This document shows positions 32,654-40,838 of a stretch of 46,941 nucleotides of DNA, piece by piece. Numbering within the stretch: position 1 is the stretch's first letter; each line of letters opens with the position of its first letter. Where the stretch lies: assembly GCA_904419875.1 (NCBI GenBank), contig CAJFTG010000014.1, positions 1 through 46,941 on the forward strand. The letters are read 5' to 3'. This DNA is from Candidatus Avimonas caecicola. Its GTDB lineage: Bacteria; Bacillota; Clostridia; Oscillospirales; Acutalibacteraceae. The notes beneath the pieces are model-generated. The model saw only the letters and a list, made by a program, of their open reading frames with translations, made no database searches and was not told where the DNA came from. The position numbers and the translations under genes are program-made.

Positions 32654-33524
32654 AGTCGTCCATCGGGACGACGCAGGCCGGATCATAGGCCACGCCGTTC
32701 ACCCTGACCTCGACATGCAGATGGGAGCCGGTCGACTGGCCGGTGGAACCGACCCGCGCCACCGTTTCCCCGGCGCGGATCACGGCGTCCTTCTGGACCA
32801 GGATTTCGGAGCAGTGGGCGTACAGCACCTCAATCCCGTTGCCGTGATTGATTTTCACATATTTGCCATAGCTGTCGTTCTCGCCGATCTCCCCGACAAT
32901 GCCGAAATACATCGCCGCGACCGGCTCCCCGGCGTCCGCCGCGATATCCAGCGCCTGGTGGAAGCTGATCCCGCCCCCGAGCGGGTTTTCCCGGTAGCCG
33001 AACCAGGAGGTGACCGTCCCGTCCTCCAGCGGCTTTTCGGCCTGCCGGTTAATGGTGAGGGGGGCGAAGGTCGCTCCCTCCGGCGCGTAGAGGACCTTTA
33101 CCTCGCTCACGGTCAGGTCGTCCCCCCCGGCGGCCGGAGCGGCGGTGGTCACGGCGGCAGAGGAAGTGCCGGCCGTCGTGGACGATGTGCCCCCCGCCGT
33201 GGTGCTCTCCCCGGCGGCGCTCCCCGTCGTGGTCGGCGACGAGGGGCTGCCCGTCGTCCCGCCGGAGGCATCCTCCCCGCCGCCGGGGCCATCCAGCAGG
33301 GCGGCCAGGGTGGCGATGATGGAATTGCTCATGATCGATTCGTTGAAGCTCTGGCGAAGCTGGGAAAAGGCGGACCCGCCGATCAGGCGGAAGACCAGGG
33401 CGATCAGGACGACCACCAGGCAGGAAATGCTCTGCACCGCGACGAGCTGCCAGCCCGCCGCGCCGGCTTTTTTCTTTTCCGCCGTATGCGGTGAACGGCG
33501 CGGTCTTTCTTCCGGCATATTCAT
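32646..33524 (-). CDS. Membrane-anchored M23 peptidase, SpoIVFA-like
   Basis: The 292-residue protein has a basic cytoplasmic tail (1-24), one membrane helix (about 27-48), a short helical part, a Gly/Ser/Thr-rich linker (80-133) and a LytM/M23 domain (about 170-290). Zinc and catalytic residues look complete: H190 and D194 in SFHQALDIAAD, H238 in LYAHCSE, H269 and H271 in GSHLHVEV. SpoIVFA, the inhibitor of SpoIVFB, has this topology, and the gene overlaps a SpoIVFB-like gene. Bacillus SpoIVFA is regarded as enzymatically inactive; this one may be active. SpoIIQ would be the main alternative, but the M50 partner favours SpoIVFA. It follows spoIVA by about 250 bases. Confidence 0.78.
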   Translation of the reverse strand: MNMPEERPRRSPHTAEKKKAGAAGWQLVAVQSISCLVVVLIALVFRLIGGSAFSQLRQSFNESIMSNSIIATLAALLDGPGGGEDASGGTTGSPSSPTTTGSAAGESTTAGGTSSTTAGTSSAAVTTAAPAAGGDDLTVSEVKVLYAPEGATFAPLTINRQAEKPLEDGTVTSWFGYRENPLGGGISFHQALDIAADAGEPVAAMYFGIVGEIGENDSYGKYVKINHGNGIEVLYAHCSEILVQKDAVIRAGETVARVGSTGQSTGSHLHVEVRVNGVAYDPACVVPMDDYA

Positions 33525-33711
33525 CCTATCCTTTCCGGGGTCCGCCGCCCTTCCGGGCGCGGGACCTTGTTAAGAAGCGGCGGGGGCCCCGCCCGATTTG
33601 GCCGCGCCGGGCGGGGGCTTCGGGTCCCACGTCCCGGGCGTCGTCCCCCCGCGCCGCCGTCCTGCGCCGGAAGGCCGGGGACGGACGGCCCGGCGTTTGT
33701 CCCACTTTTGA

Positions 33712-33752
33712 GGAAAGCGGGGGCGTTGCAAAATTCCCATTTTGCAACGCCC
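33712..33752 (-). terminator. Terminator after spoIVA
   Basis: A perfect 14-bp stem (33721-33734 with 33739-33752, loop TCCC) extended by GCGGG/CCCGC, followed on the minus strand by TTTCC. It lies 25 bases past the spoIVA stop. Confidence 0.8.
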
Positions 33753-33776
33753 TTCCCGCATGGTGCGCGGCCCTTG

Positions 33777-35255
33777 TCAAACGATAATGCAAATCAGGCC
33801 GCTGCAGCCCTCGTTGATGATCCGCTCCACCGTTTCCTTGAGCTTGATGCGGGCGTCCCCCGGCATCCGGTACAGCTTGTTGTGCAGCCCTTCGTTGACC
33901 AGGCCGTACAGCGACGTGCCGAAGATGTTCGATTCCCAGATCTTGTTCGGGTTCTCCTCGAACTCGCGCAGCAGGTAATTGACCAGATCCTCCGACTGCC
34001 GCTCGGAGCCGACGATCGGGGAAACCTCGGTGGTGATATCGGCCCGCAGCATGTGGATGGAGGGTGCCTGGGCCCGCAGGCGGATACCGTACCGGCCGCT
34101 CTGCTTGATGATTTCCGGTTCGTCGAGGGTCATTTCCTCCAGGGAAGGCATGACGATGCCGTAACCGGTCGCTTCCACCTCGTCGAGCGCGTTTTTCACC
34201 TTGTCGTACTTTTTCTTGATGGCCGCCAGCTCCACCATGCAGGCCATCAGGGCCGCCTCCCCGTCGATCTCCAGGCCGGTGGCCTCCCCCAGCACCCTGT
34301 AAAACAGATCGGGCTGGATGGTCACGGCGATGGACGCGCTGCCGCGTCCCAGCTCGATGCCGGTCATCCTGGCGCCGTCCACATACTCGCATTTGAGGAT
34401 ATCCCCGGTCATCGCCGACACGCTGCTGATCTTGCGGACCAGCTCGGCGGCGCTGCGCACCGTGTCAAAGACCGCACGGCGGATAGGGTTGTTTTTATCC
34501 AGCCCGGTCAGCCATTTGGGCAGCTCCACCGAAATTTCCCGCACCGGGAACTCGAACAGCACCTTTTCCAGAATTCGGCGGATTTCCGCCTCGTCCATCT
34601 CCAGGCAGTTCACCGGGCAGACGGCCACCCCGTACTTGGATTCCATGGCCGCCGCCAGGCTGAGCGTTTCCGGCGAGACGGGATTCATGGTGTTCAGAAG
34701 CACCACAAACGGCTTGTTGATCTCCTTGAGCTCGGAGATCACCCGTTCCTCCGCCTCCTCGTATTCTTCCCGCGGGATTTCGGTGATCGACCCGTCGGTG
34801 GTCACCACCAGACCGATGGTCGAGTGCTCGGTAATCACCTTCTGGGTTCCGATCTCCGCGGCCATGTTGAAGGGGATCTCCTCCTCAAACCAGGGAGTCT
34901 TCACCATCCGGGGGGCATTGTTTTCGATATAGCCCAGCGACGACGGGACGATGTAGCCCACGCAGTCGATCAGGCGGACGTTCATGGTGGCCGTGCCGTC
35001 CACGGTGATGGTCACCGCCTGCTCCGGGATAAACTTCGGCTCGGTGGTCATGATGGTCCTGCCCGCCGCCGATTGCGGCAGCTCGTCGGTCGCGCGGTCG
35101 CGGCGGAAATCGCTTTCGATATTCGGGATGACCAGCGTATCCATAAACCGCTTGATAAAGGTGGACTTGCCGGTGCGCACCGGCCCCACCACGCCGATGT
35201 AGATATCGCCCTGCGTGCGCTGGGCAATGGTGTCGTAGATGTTGGTTCCTTCCAT
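33777..35255 (-). CDS. spoIVA: Stage IV sporulation protein A (spore coat morphogenetic ATPase)
   Basis: The 492-residue protein is a full-length SpoIVA. It starts TNIYDTIAQRTQGDIYIGVVGPVRTGKSTFIKRFMDTLVIPNI with the Walker A of its TRAFAC-derived ATPase, followed by DCVGYIVPSSLGYIE, EHSTIGLVVTTDGSI and VVLLNTMNP. The C-terminal domain ends IINEGCSGLICIIV. SpoIVA polymerises on ATP hydrolysis to form the coat basement layer on the outer forespore membrane. The ATG at 35255 has GGGAGGG nine bases ahead. It starts 16 bases after the sipL-like gene, which is under a sigma-E-like promoter. Confidence 0.98.
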   Translation of the reverse strand: MEGTNIYDTIAQRTQGDIYIGVVGPVRTGKSTFIKRFMDTLVIPNIESDFRRDRATDELPQSAAGRTIMTTEPKFIPEQAVTITVDGTATMNVRLIDCVGYIVPSSLGYIENNAPRMVKTPWFEEEIPFNMAAEIGTQKVITEHSTIGLVVTTDGSITEIPREEYEEAEERVISELKEINKPFVVLLNTMNPVSPETLSLAAAMESKYGVAVCPVNCLEMDEAEIRRILEKVLFEFPVREISVELPKWLTGLDKNNPIRRAVFDTVRSAAELVRKISSVSAMTGDILKCEYVDGARMTGIELGRGSASIAVTIQPDLFYRVLGEATGLEIDGEAALMACMVELAAIKKKYDKVKNALDEVEATGYGIVMPSLEEMTLDEPEIIKQSGRYGIRLRAQAPSIHMLRADITTEVSPIVGSERQSEDLVNYLLREFEENPNKIWESNIFGTSLYGLVNEGLHNKLYRMPGDARIKLKETVERIINEGCSGLICIIV

Positions 35256-35271
35256 CACGTTTTTCCCTCCC

Positions 35272-36798
35272 TCAGCATAACGGCACAAGCAGCATGGAAT
35301 CCTTGGTCAGCACGTCGCCCGCGAGCGCGTTTTCCTCCATCACCGCGTCCATGGAGGTGTGGCAGGCCTTGGCGATCTCCCAGAGCGATTCGCCGCTGTT
35401 GGCGTAATAGATTTTAAGCGCCGCCCTTTCCGCCGGGAAAGCGGCGTCCTCGTCGGCCGAGGCCGCGGTGACGGCGGAAAAGCTGTCGGCCGTATAGCAG
35501 CGGCGGGTAACCGAGAGGTCGGCACGGATTTCCACTTTTCCGGCCCCGGCCATGCTGTAATCCACGTCCGTTACCCGGATGTCCGATTCCGCCGTGTCGC
35601 AGGCGTCGTCGTATTCCAGGGTGAAATCGCCGGGCCGTTCAAAATACGAAACCAGCCCCTGAGCGTCCTTGGCCAGCATGGAGATGGTCATGCGTCCGGT
35701 GATGACGGTCCGCCCGTCCTCGCAGGCTTCGGAAACCGGGGACGCCTCGCACCAGATGTCCAGAATCTGCGACGCCCCGTCCTCGGGCAGGTCAAGCGTT
35801 TCCTTGATGGTGGAATCGCTGTGCCGGACCGCCTTGAGGCATTCGGTGTCCAGCCGCCGCGTCTCCAGGTTGAGCGGGCAGCAGGTGGAATAGGCGTCGG
35901 TCACCACTTCGGCCAGGCCGCTGCGGTAGCACTGCACGCAGGCAAGCAGCTTGACATTGACCTCCAGAAGACGGTTTTCGCCGTTCTGGTTCGGCACGAT
36001 CTGGATTTCGCTGGAGACAACGTTCAGCCGCACGTCGCACTGCCATTCCTCGTCCAGCCCCTCGACATCGATGATCTGGCTGAAGGGGATTTCGTGCCGC
36101 ACCTGCTGCGTCTCGCCCGTGCCGGCGTCGAAGACATACAGGTTTTTCAGCATGAGGTCGCCCTTGATGATGATTTTGTTCGCCAGCAGCTTGCAGTCGT
36201 TGAGCACCGGAACCGCGTCCCCGCGCACCAGCATCTCCGCCGCCGGCTTTCCCTGACCCAGCTCCAGCATTTCGCTGAGGGTGAAGGCTTTTTCGGCGGA
36301 CGCGGCCGGCACCGAATAGGAGACGGTATTTTTTCTGGTATAGACGGTGTCCCCGGTCAGTCCGGAGACCACATCGGCCCCGCCTTCCCCCTGAAGCTTC
36401 AGCCGGACGCTGAACGCCCCGTGGATATCCAGCCGGCGGGGGCTGGTGGCGCGGCAGTTGCAGTAATCGGTTTTGGCGGACACCCAGGCGCAGGGCATAC
36501 CGGAGCCCGGCTTCACCGGGAAGGTGCTGGTAAAGGGCTTGGTAAATTCGCAGCAGCGCACGCATTGACGCGCCTCGTCCAGATACAGCACCTGAATGAC
36601 CGCCACGCCGTCCACCAGCATCCGGTCGCCGCTGAGCTGCTTGGACTGGACGACCGGGCGAAGGGTGCATTTGAGCACCGCCGCGATGTCCGGATAATAA
36701 TCGGGCAGCACGAAGTCGCAGTCCACCGGGCGCTCGTCGAATCCGTCAAACAGGGTTTCCGGAACGGCGACGGTCTTGTTTATCACCTTGAAATCCAT
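35272..36798 (-). CDS. sipL: SipL-like spore coat protein: SPOCS/DUF3794 repeats with C-terminal LysM
   Basis: The 508-residue protein has repeated SPOCS (DUF3794) units and ends with a LysM domain (IYYANSGESLWEIAKACHTSMDAVMEENAL). This is the architecture of Clostridioides difficile SipL, the SpoIVA-interacting protein that uses its LysM to bind SpoIVA and localise the coat. The size is also close to SipL (about 510). The repeats show as FPVKPGSGMPCAWVSAKTDYCNC, VRHEIPFSQIIDVEGLDEEW and ILDIWCEASPVSEACEDGRTVI. It directly precedes spoIVA, which supports the assignment. The ATG at 36798 was chosen on ribosome site and family start (DFKVINKTVAVPETLFDGFDE). A sigma-E-like promoter is 35-64 bases upstream. 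Confidence 0.88.
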   Translation of the reverse strand: MDFKVINKTVAVPETLFDGFDERPVDCDFVLPDYYPDIAAVLKCTLRPVVQSKQLSGDRMLVDGVAVIQVLYLDEARQCVRCCEFTKPFTSTFPVKPGSGMPCAWVSAKTDYCNCRATSPRRLDIHGAFSVRLKLQGEGGADVVSGLTGDTVYTRKNTVSYSVPAASAEKAFTLSEMLELGQGKPAAEMLVRGDAVPVLNDCKLLANKIIIKGDLMLKNLYVFDAGTGETQQVRHEIPFSQIIDVEGLDEEWQCDVRLNVVSSEIQIVPNQNGENRLLEVNVKLLACVQCYRSGLAEVVTDAYSTCCPLNLETRRLDTECLKAVRHSDSTIKETLDLPEDGASQILDIWCEASPVSEACEDGRTVITGRMTISMLAKDAQGLVSYFERPGDFTLEYDDACDTAESDIRVTDVDYSMAGAGKVEIRADLSVTRRCYTADSFSAVTAASADEDAAFPAERAALKIYYANSGESLWEIAKACHTSMDAVMEENALAGDVLTKDSMLLVPLC

Positions 36799-36832
36799 GT
36801 AGGCTCCTCTCCTTTGCGCTTTCTCTACGACC

Positions 36833-36862
36833 AATATATGTGACCTGTCCACCGAGTATGAC
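36833..36862 (-). promoter_or_regulatory. Sigma-E-like promoter for sipL-spoIVA
   Basis: The minus strand reads GTCATACT (36855-36862), a 14-bp spacer, then CATATATT (36833-36840), close to the sigma-E consensus. The leader would be about 28 bases. spoIVA is under sigma-E in Bacillus and Clostridioides. Confidence 0.8.
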
Positions 36863-36885
36863 GCCGCCGTTTACTTTTTTGGAAC

Positions 36886-36946
36886 AAAAAAGCCGCCCGT
36901 GCACAGGCTTTGCGGCGAATCGCATCACAGCCTATGCACGAACGGC
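36886..36946 (-). terminator. Strong terminator after the Eis-like gene
   Basis: An imperfect 18-bp stem (36892-36909 with 36929-36946) is followed on the minus strand by TTTTTTG. It insulates the sporulation promoter from the acetyltransferase transcript. Confidence 0.85.
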
Positions 36947-36992
36947 CCGAATTATCCCCGGACGGCCAAATTTCGGCGGCCGTCCTTCCCGT

Positions 36993-38210
36993 TCAGAAAG
37001 AATTCGCGATAAAGTTCGGCTTGGGATAAAAGATGCCCCGCAGCGCCTCGGACGCCGCCGCCCTTTCCGGGACAAGCCCGGCAAAGCACAGCTCCTCCAG
37101 CGACGCCGTTCCCGCAATCAGGCGGGAAAAAGCGGCGATCTCCAGCGCCACGTCCGGCGCTTCCCCGGTGGGGCAGACCTCCGCCGCCCTTCCGTCCCGG
37201 TAGACGACCCGGTACGCGCCGGTGTTTTCCGGCAGGAGTTCGTCCCTCACCGCGACAACGGCCCGGCCGTCCCCGCGGTATCGGGCAAGCCGCAGAACCT
37301 TCTGCACGTCGATCACCCGCACCATCCCCCGGAACTCCAGCTCCCGCCGGGCGCCGGCGGCATCCCAGTCCGGCACCAGGGAAACAACCGGCCGGTCCGG
37401 GGGCAGGCCGGCTTCCAGCAGGTCGGCATAGGAGCGGAAGGCGTGGGCCAGGTTCAGCAGCCCGCGGAAGCCTTCCGCGTCGGTGAAGAAGAACTCCTCG
37501 CAGCGGAGCACCCGGTTCTCCCGGCGGAAGGTCATGGCTCCCTTGGGAACGCCGGCTGCGCTGTGCCAGACATAGGTATACCGGCCGTCCCTTTCGGGCC
37601 GGGCGCAGCGGAGGGGCTCGTAATCGATCTCCTCCCGGGCAACCATCAGGTTGTACCGCGCCGCGAAGGCGTCGTATACCGCCCGATAAGCCCCGATATG
37701 CCTTCCCTTCTCCACCAGGCTGGCGCCGCCCCCGGTTTCCGGAAAGGGAAGGCGGTCGGCAATCGGGATCCAGGCGGTCAGCCGCTCGCAGGCCCGCCCG
37801 TAGCCGAACTGCGCGTAATACGCGGCGCTGAAGGGATACAGGTAGGAAAACAGCGTTCCCTCCTCCCGCATCTGCCGGAGGGCGGCGGCCAGGCAGGCGC
37901 GCACCGCCCCTCTCCGCCGGTAAGGCGGCAGGGTGGACACCCCGCCTATCCCCCGCATCGGGACAACCTGCCCGTCAAAATAAACGGGAAACGGCGTGGC
38001 GGTGATTACGCTCATCATGGTTTTGTCGTCGTCTTCGAACGCGGCCCAGCGTTCCCCGTAAAACCGGTCGAACCGCCCGCAGGGGGTCTCCCGAAGGTCC
38101 CGCCTCATTTCCTCATTGGAGCGCTCGTCCTCCATGCGGAATTCAAAGGACAGGTGAAAGACCTCCTGCGCCCGCCGGATTTCCTCTTCCCGGATCTTGC
38201 GAACAATCAT
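36993..38210 (-). CDS. Eis-like GNAT N-acetyltransferase
   Basis: The 405-residue protein has the three-part Eis architecture: an N-terminal GNAT domain with the acetyl-CoA loop GIGGVSTLPPYRRRGAVRACL and LYPFSAAYYAQFGYGRA; a second GNAT-like domain (about 190-290); and a C-terminal sterol-carrier-protein-like domain starting near RGMVRVIDVQKVLRLARY. Family members acetylate aminoglycosides or protein lysines; housekeeping substrates in Clostridia are unknown, so resistance should not be assumed. AAAGGAATTGGAAT precedes the ATG. Promoter and terminator make it a single-gene unit. Confidence 0.9.
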   Translation of the reverse strand: MIVRKIREEEIRRAQEVFHLSFEFRMEDERSNEEMRRDLRETPCGRFDRFYGERWAAFEDDDKTMMSVITATPFPVYFDGQVVPMRGIGGVSTLPPYRRRGAVRACLAAALRQMREEGTLFSYLYPFSAAYYAQFGYGRACERLTAWIPIADRLPFPETGGGASLVEKGRHIGAYRAVYDAFAARYNLMVAREEIDYEPLRCARPERDGRYTYVWHSAAGVPKGAMTFRRENRVLRCEEFFFTDAEGFRGLLNLAHAFRSYADLLEAGLPPDRPVVSLVPDWDAAGARRELEFRGMVRVIDVQKVLRLARYRGDGRAVVAVRDELLPENTGAYRVVYRDGRAAEVCPTGEAPDVALEIAAFSRLIAGTASLEELCFAGLVPERAAASEALRGIFYPKPNFIANSF

Positions 38211-38259
38211 ATTCCAATTCCTTTCACGCTATATATGACTGGGAACCTGCCACAGCGTC

Positions 38260-38288
38260 ATTGTACCAGGGAACGAGGCAAAAGGCAA
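38260..38288 (-). promoter_or_regulatory. Sigma-A promoter of the Eis-like gene
   Basis: TTGCCT (38283-38288), 17-bp spacer, TACAAT (38260-38265). The leader is about 45 bases. Confidence 0.75.
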
Positions 38289-38377
38289 TCGATTTCTTAA
38301 CGGCCCGTCCCCCCGCGCCGCCCCCAACCAGCCGGGGATGAAAGGGCCGGAGGGCATGAAAAGCCGCCTGGAAGATC

Positions 38378-38420
38378 TTACAGAATTGTAGCAATATCCC
38401 CGCATATTTTACAGTTTTGT
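38378..38420. repeat. Two 12-bp direct repeats, candidate activator sites
   Basis: TTACAGAATTGT (38378-38389) and TTACAGTTTTGT (38409-38420) start 31 bp apart, about three helical turns, and end 17 bp before the -35 box of the PIG-L gene. This placement is typical of response-regulator activator sites. The binding protein is unknown. Confidence 0.55.
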
Positions 38421-38437
38421 CTTCTTTTGCCCCCGCC

Positions 38438-38466
38438 TTGTTTTTGCCGGGGAACTGTGCTATGAT
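38438..38466 (+). promoter_or_regulatory. Sigma-A promoter of the PIG-L gene
   Basis: TTGTTT (38438-38443), 17-bp spacer, TATGAT (38461-38466) with an extended TGC. The leader is about 45 bases. Confidence 0.75.
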
Positions 38467-38517
38467 ATTTGCGTCAAAACGGCGGCGGGCGCCGCCCGTG
38501 ACTTATGAGGTGAGATC

Positions 38518-40026
38518 ATGAAAAAACGCCCCTTCGCCCTTGCCGCCCTGTCACTCGCTGTGCTGCTTTCCCTTTCGGCTTTCCCGGCAAACGCCGCCCC
38601 AACAGAGGACGGCGCCGGCGGAGCGGAAGCGGAGGATATCACGCAGGGCTGCCGTTTGTCCGCGTCGGAAAACGCCGATTCCCTGCCCAACCTCAAGGAC
38701 CGCACGGTGACCACCGTCTGGAAGGCGTCCGCCGGCTCCACCCTGACCATCACCAGCGAGGAGCCGATCGCCGGCCTGTATCTTTCCTGGGACCGGGATG
38801 CGGCCGAATGGTCGCTGAGCACGCAGGAGGATGGCCGGGCCCTCCCCCTGACCGACGGCGGGGACGACGGCTTCCTCCACGAATACGTGCCTTTGACGGA
38901 GAAGGCGTATTCCCTGACCCTGACGCTCAAGGAGGACGCTGTCCTCACCGACGTTTCGGTGCTCTCTCCCGGCAGGCTGCCCTCCTGGGTGCAGACCTGG
39001 GAGCCGATGCTGGAAAAGGCGGATATGCTGGTTTATTCCACCCACGCAGACGATGAGCTTCTCTGGTTCGGCGGCACCCTGCCGACCTACGCGGGCGAAT
39101 ACAAGCTCAAGGTACAGGTGGCGTACCTCATTTACCACGGAGCGGCGCGGGGCGAATATTTCCGCTGCCATGAGCTGCTGGACGGCCTGTGGACCGTCGG
39201 CGTGCGGAACTACCCCATGATCTGGCGGGAATTTGACGATTATTACTGCAGCAGCCTCGCGCAGGCGCAGGCCACCTATAACGAAACCGCCATGCAGGAA
39301 TACGTGACCATGCTGCTCCGCCGGTTCCGGCCGGAGGTGGTGGTCGCGCAGGACGAAAAGGGCGAATACGGCCACGGCGTCCACCAGCTGGCGGTCAAGG
39401 TGATGAAGGACGCCATCGGCTTCAGCGGCGATTCCTCCAAGTTCCCCGAATCCGTCCAGGAATACGGGCTGTGGAACGTTAAAAAATGCTATCTCCATCT
39501 TTATGCGGAAAACCCGGTCGTCATGGACTGGAACCGGCCGCTGGAAGCGTTCGGCGGGAAAACCGGCATCGAGATGGCCGTCGAGGGCTATCAGTGCCAC
39601 AAATCGCAGACCTCGAAATGGTTCCGCGTGGAAGGGGAGGGCAGCAAATACGACTGCCGGAAATTCGGGCTGTACTACACCTCGGTCGGGCCGGACGTAA
39701 AAAAGGACGACTTCATGGAAAACATCCCGCCGGAAAGCCTGGTTACCACCGCTCCGCCCACCACGGCGCCGCCCCCGACCACAACGGCCGGCGGCAGCCC
39801 GCAGACACAGCCGGTGATGTCGGTGCAGGGGGGGCAGGGGGAGGAATCCTCCGCGCCGCCCGGCCCGTCCTCGGACGGCGGCGTTCCGCTCTGGGTGCCG
39901 ATTACGGTGGGTGTTCTCGTCCTGGCTGCCGGCGGCGGCTTCGCACTGTATTGCTACCTGCAAATCCGGAAGCAGCGGTCCCGCAGCGCTTCCTCCCATC
40001 ATTACCGTTCCGGGAAACGGCGGTAA
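38518..40026 (+). CDS. Secreted, membrane-anchored PIG-L-family deacetylase
   Basis: The 502-residue protein has a signal peptide (cleavage near ANAA, residue 27), a beta-rich domain of about 120 residues that may bind carbohydrate, a PIG-L/LmbE deacetylase domain, a Pro/Thr-rich linker (about 410-450), one membrane helix near 460-482 and a basic cytoplasmic tail. The zinc motif is STHADDE (H176, D178, D179) and the third ligand is in EYGHGVHQ. It should face the outside and remove N-acetyl groups from a surface glycan or glycolipid; the substrate is unknown. GAGGTGAGATC precedes the ATG. It is a single-gene unit with promoter, upstream direct repeats and terminator. Confidence 0.88.
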   Translation: MKKRPFALAALSLAVLLSLSAFPANAAPTEDGAGGAEAEDITQGCRLSASENADSLPNLKDRTVTTVWKASAGSTLTITSEEPIAGLYLSWDRDAAEWSLSTQEDGRALPLTDGGDDGFLHEYVPLTEKAYSLTLTLKEDAVLTDVSVLSPGRLPSWVQTWEPMLEKADMLVYSTHADDELLWFGGTLPTYAGEYKLKVQVAYLIYHGAARGEYFRCHELLDGLWTVGVRNYPMIWREFDDYYCSSLAQAQATYNETAMQEYVTMLLRRFRPEVVVAQDEKGEYGHGVHQLAVKVMKDAIGFSGDSSKFPESVQEYGLWNVKKCYLHLYAENPVVMDWNRPLEAFGGKTGIEMAVEGYQCHKSQTSKWFRVEGEGSKYDCRKFGLYYTSVGPDVKKDDFMENIPPESLVTTAPPTTAPPPTTTAGGSPQTQPVMSVQGGQGEESSAPPGPSSDGGVPLWVPITVGVLVLAAGGGFALYCYLQIRKQRSRSASSHHYRSGKRR

Positions 40027-40340
40027 CGTCCGCTCAGCCCGTGAGACAAAGCGCCCCGCCCTGGTTTCGGGCGGGGCGCTTTCTGCGTCCGGAAAACGCC
40101 GGCCGTTTTCGGCGGCAGTCAGCCAATCCGGGCAAAGGGGAAGACGGGGGCGGGATGGGCCAGGACTGGGCCAGGAATGGGATGGTCCGCACGGCGGGCC
40201 CATCCCGCCGGCAGGGCCCGAAGCCGGCGGGCGCCGCGGATATGCCGGACGCCGCCCTGCACAGCATCCGGCGCCGCGGCCGAGCCGCCGGCCCCGGAAG
40301 ATTTGAACGGGATATCCGTTCACTTGCGGCAACCGGCGAG
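40027..40340. other. GC-rich convergent gap after the PIG-L gene
   Basis: The gap holds a terminator at 40048-40082, then about 230 bases of GC-rich sequence. It has internal repeats (gggccaggactgggccagg at 40158-40176) and several possible stems such as CGGCGGGCCC/GGGCCCGAAGCCG. No gene was recognised. Confidence 0.5.
40048..40082. terminator. Bidirectional terminator after the PIG-L gene
   Basis: A perfect 14-bp stem AAAGCGCCCCGCCC (40048-40061) with GGGCGGGGCGCTTT (40069-40082), giving a T run on both strands. Confidence 0.85.
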
Positions 40341-40814
40341 CTATTGTTTTTTCAGGTGCTCCTCTATATACCGGTCCCTGCTCTGCACCGAAGGGAACGC
40401 GATGTCCGCAAACACCAGCCGGTCCGACAGGCGCAGGGCGGCGCTGTTGGAAGCAAACGCTTCCAACAGCGTCATCGGCGGGCCCTCCATCGAAGGAGCG
40501 GGCGGCGTTTCGGAAAAGAGGACGGCCACCAGGTCGCGGGACCGTCTTTCGATCTGCCGCTCAACCTCCTGATATCCTTCGGCGCTGTCCTGCACCATCT
40601 CGGCAATGCGGGCGATTTGCGCTTCCGCCTTTTCCAAAGCGCCGGCGACGGATTCCAGCCGCCGGTCGATGTTCCGCCGGCTTTTTATCCGGGGGTCCAG
40701 CCTGTGCCGGATGTCCTCCACACCGTTTTTCACGGACGCCGTCTGCTGCCGGGCGGCGTCTGCCTTCGGCCTGCACCGCATCACCTGCACCGTATTTATC
40801 CTGATTACAGCCAA
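40341..40814 (-). CDS. Small helical protein of the kinase operon, unknown function
   Basis: The 157-residue protein is not recognised. Residues 1 to about 95 look all-helical, with INTVQVMRCRPKADAARQQ, then RHRLDPRIKSRRNIDRRLESVAGALEKAEAQIARIAEMV and AEGYQEVERQIERR. This recalls ESAT-6/WXG100-type or coiled-coil helical hairpins, but there is no WxG motif. The C-terminal part (100-157) is proline-containing, then helical. It has no signal peptide and ends HLKKQ. It starts 24 bases after the PASTA kinase stop and is the last gene of the operon, so it may be a substrate or partner of the kinases; that is inference from position only. Confidence 0.65.
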   Translation of the reverse strand: MAVIRINTVQVMRCRPKADAARQQTASVKNGVEDIRHRLDPRIKSRRNIDRRLESVAGALEKAEAQIARIAEMVQDSAEGYQEVERQIERRSRDLVAVLFSETPPAPSMEGPPMTLLEAFASNSAALRLSDRLVFADIAFPSVQSRDRYIEEHLKKQ

Positions 40815-40838
40815 TCCCTGTTCCCTCCGGTCCGTTCC

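Larger units (their letters stand above)
38211..38517. other. Divergent intergenic region between the Eis-like and PIG-L genes
   Basis: This 307-bp gap holds a leftward promoter (38260-38288), a rightward promoter (38438-38466) and a pair of 12-bp direct repeats (38378-38420). Between 38300 and 38370 there is GC-rich spacer without visible signals. Confidence 0.6.

Noticed and set aside
36993-38210. Aminoglycoside resistance gene
   Set aside because: The Eis fold alone does not show resistance; there is no mobile context and composition matches the neighbours.
38378-38420. CRISPR or longer repeat array
   Set aside because: Only two 12-bp copies are present; no array of regular spacers was seen anywhere in the window.
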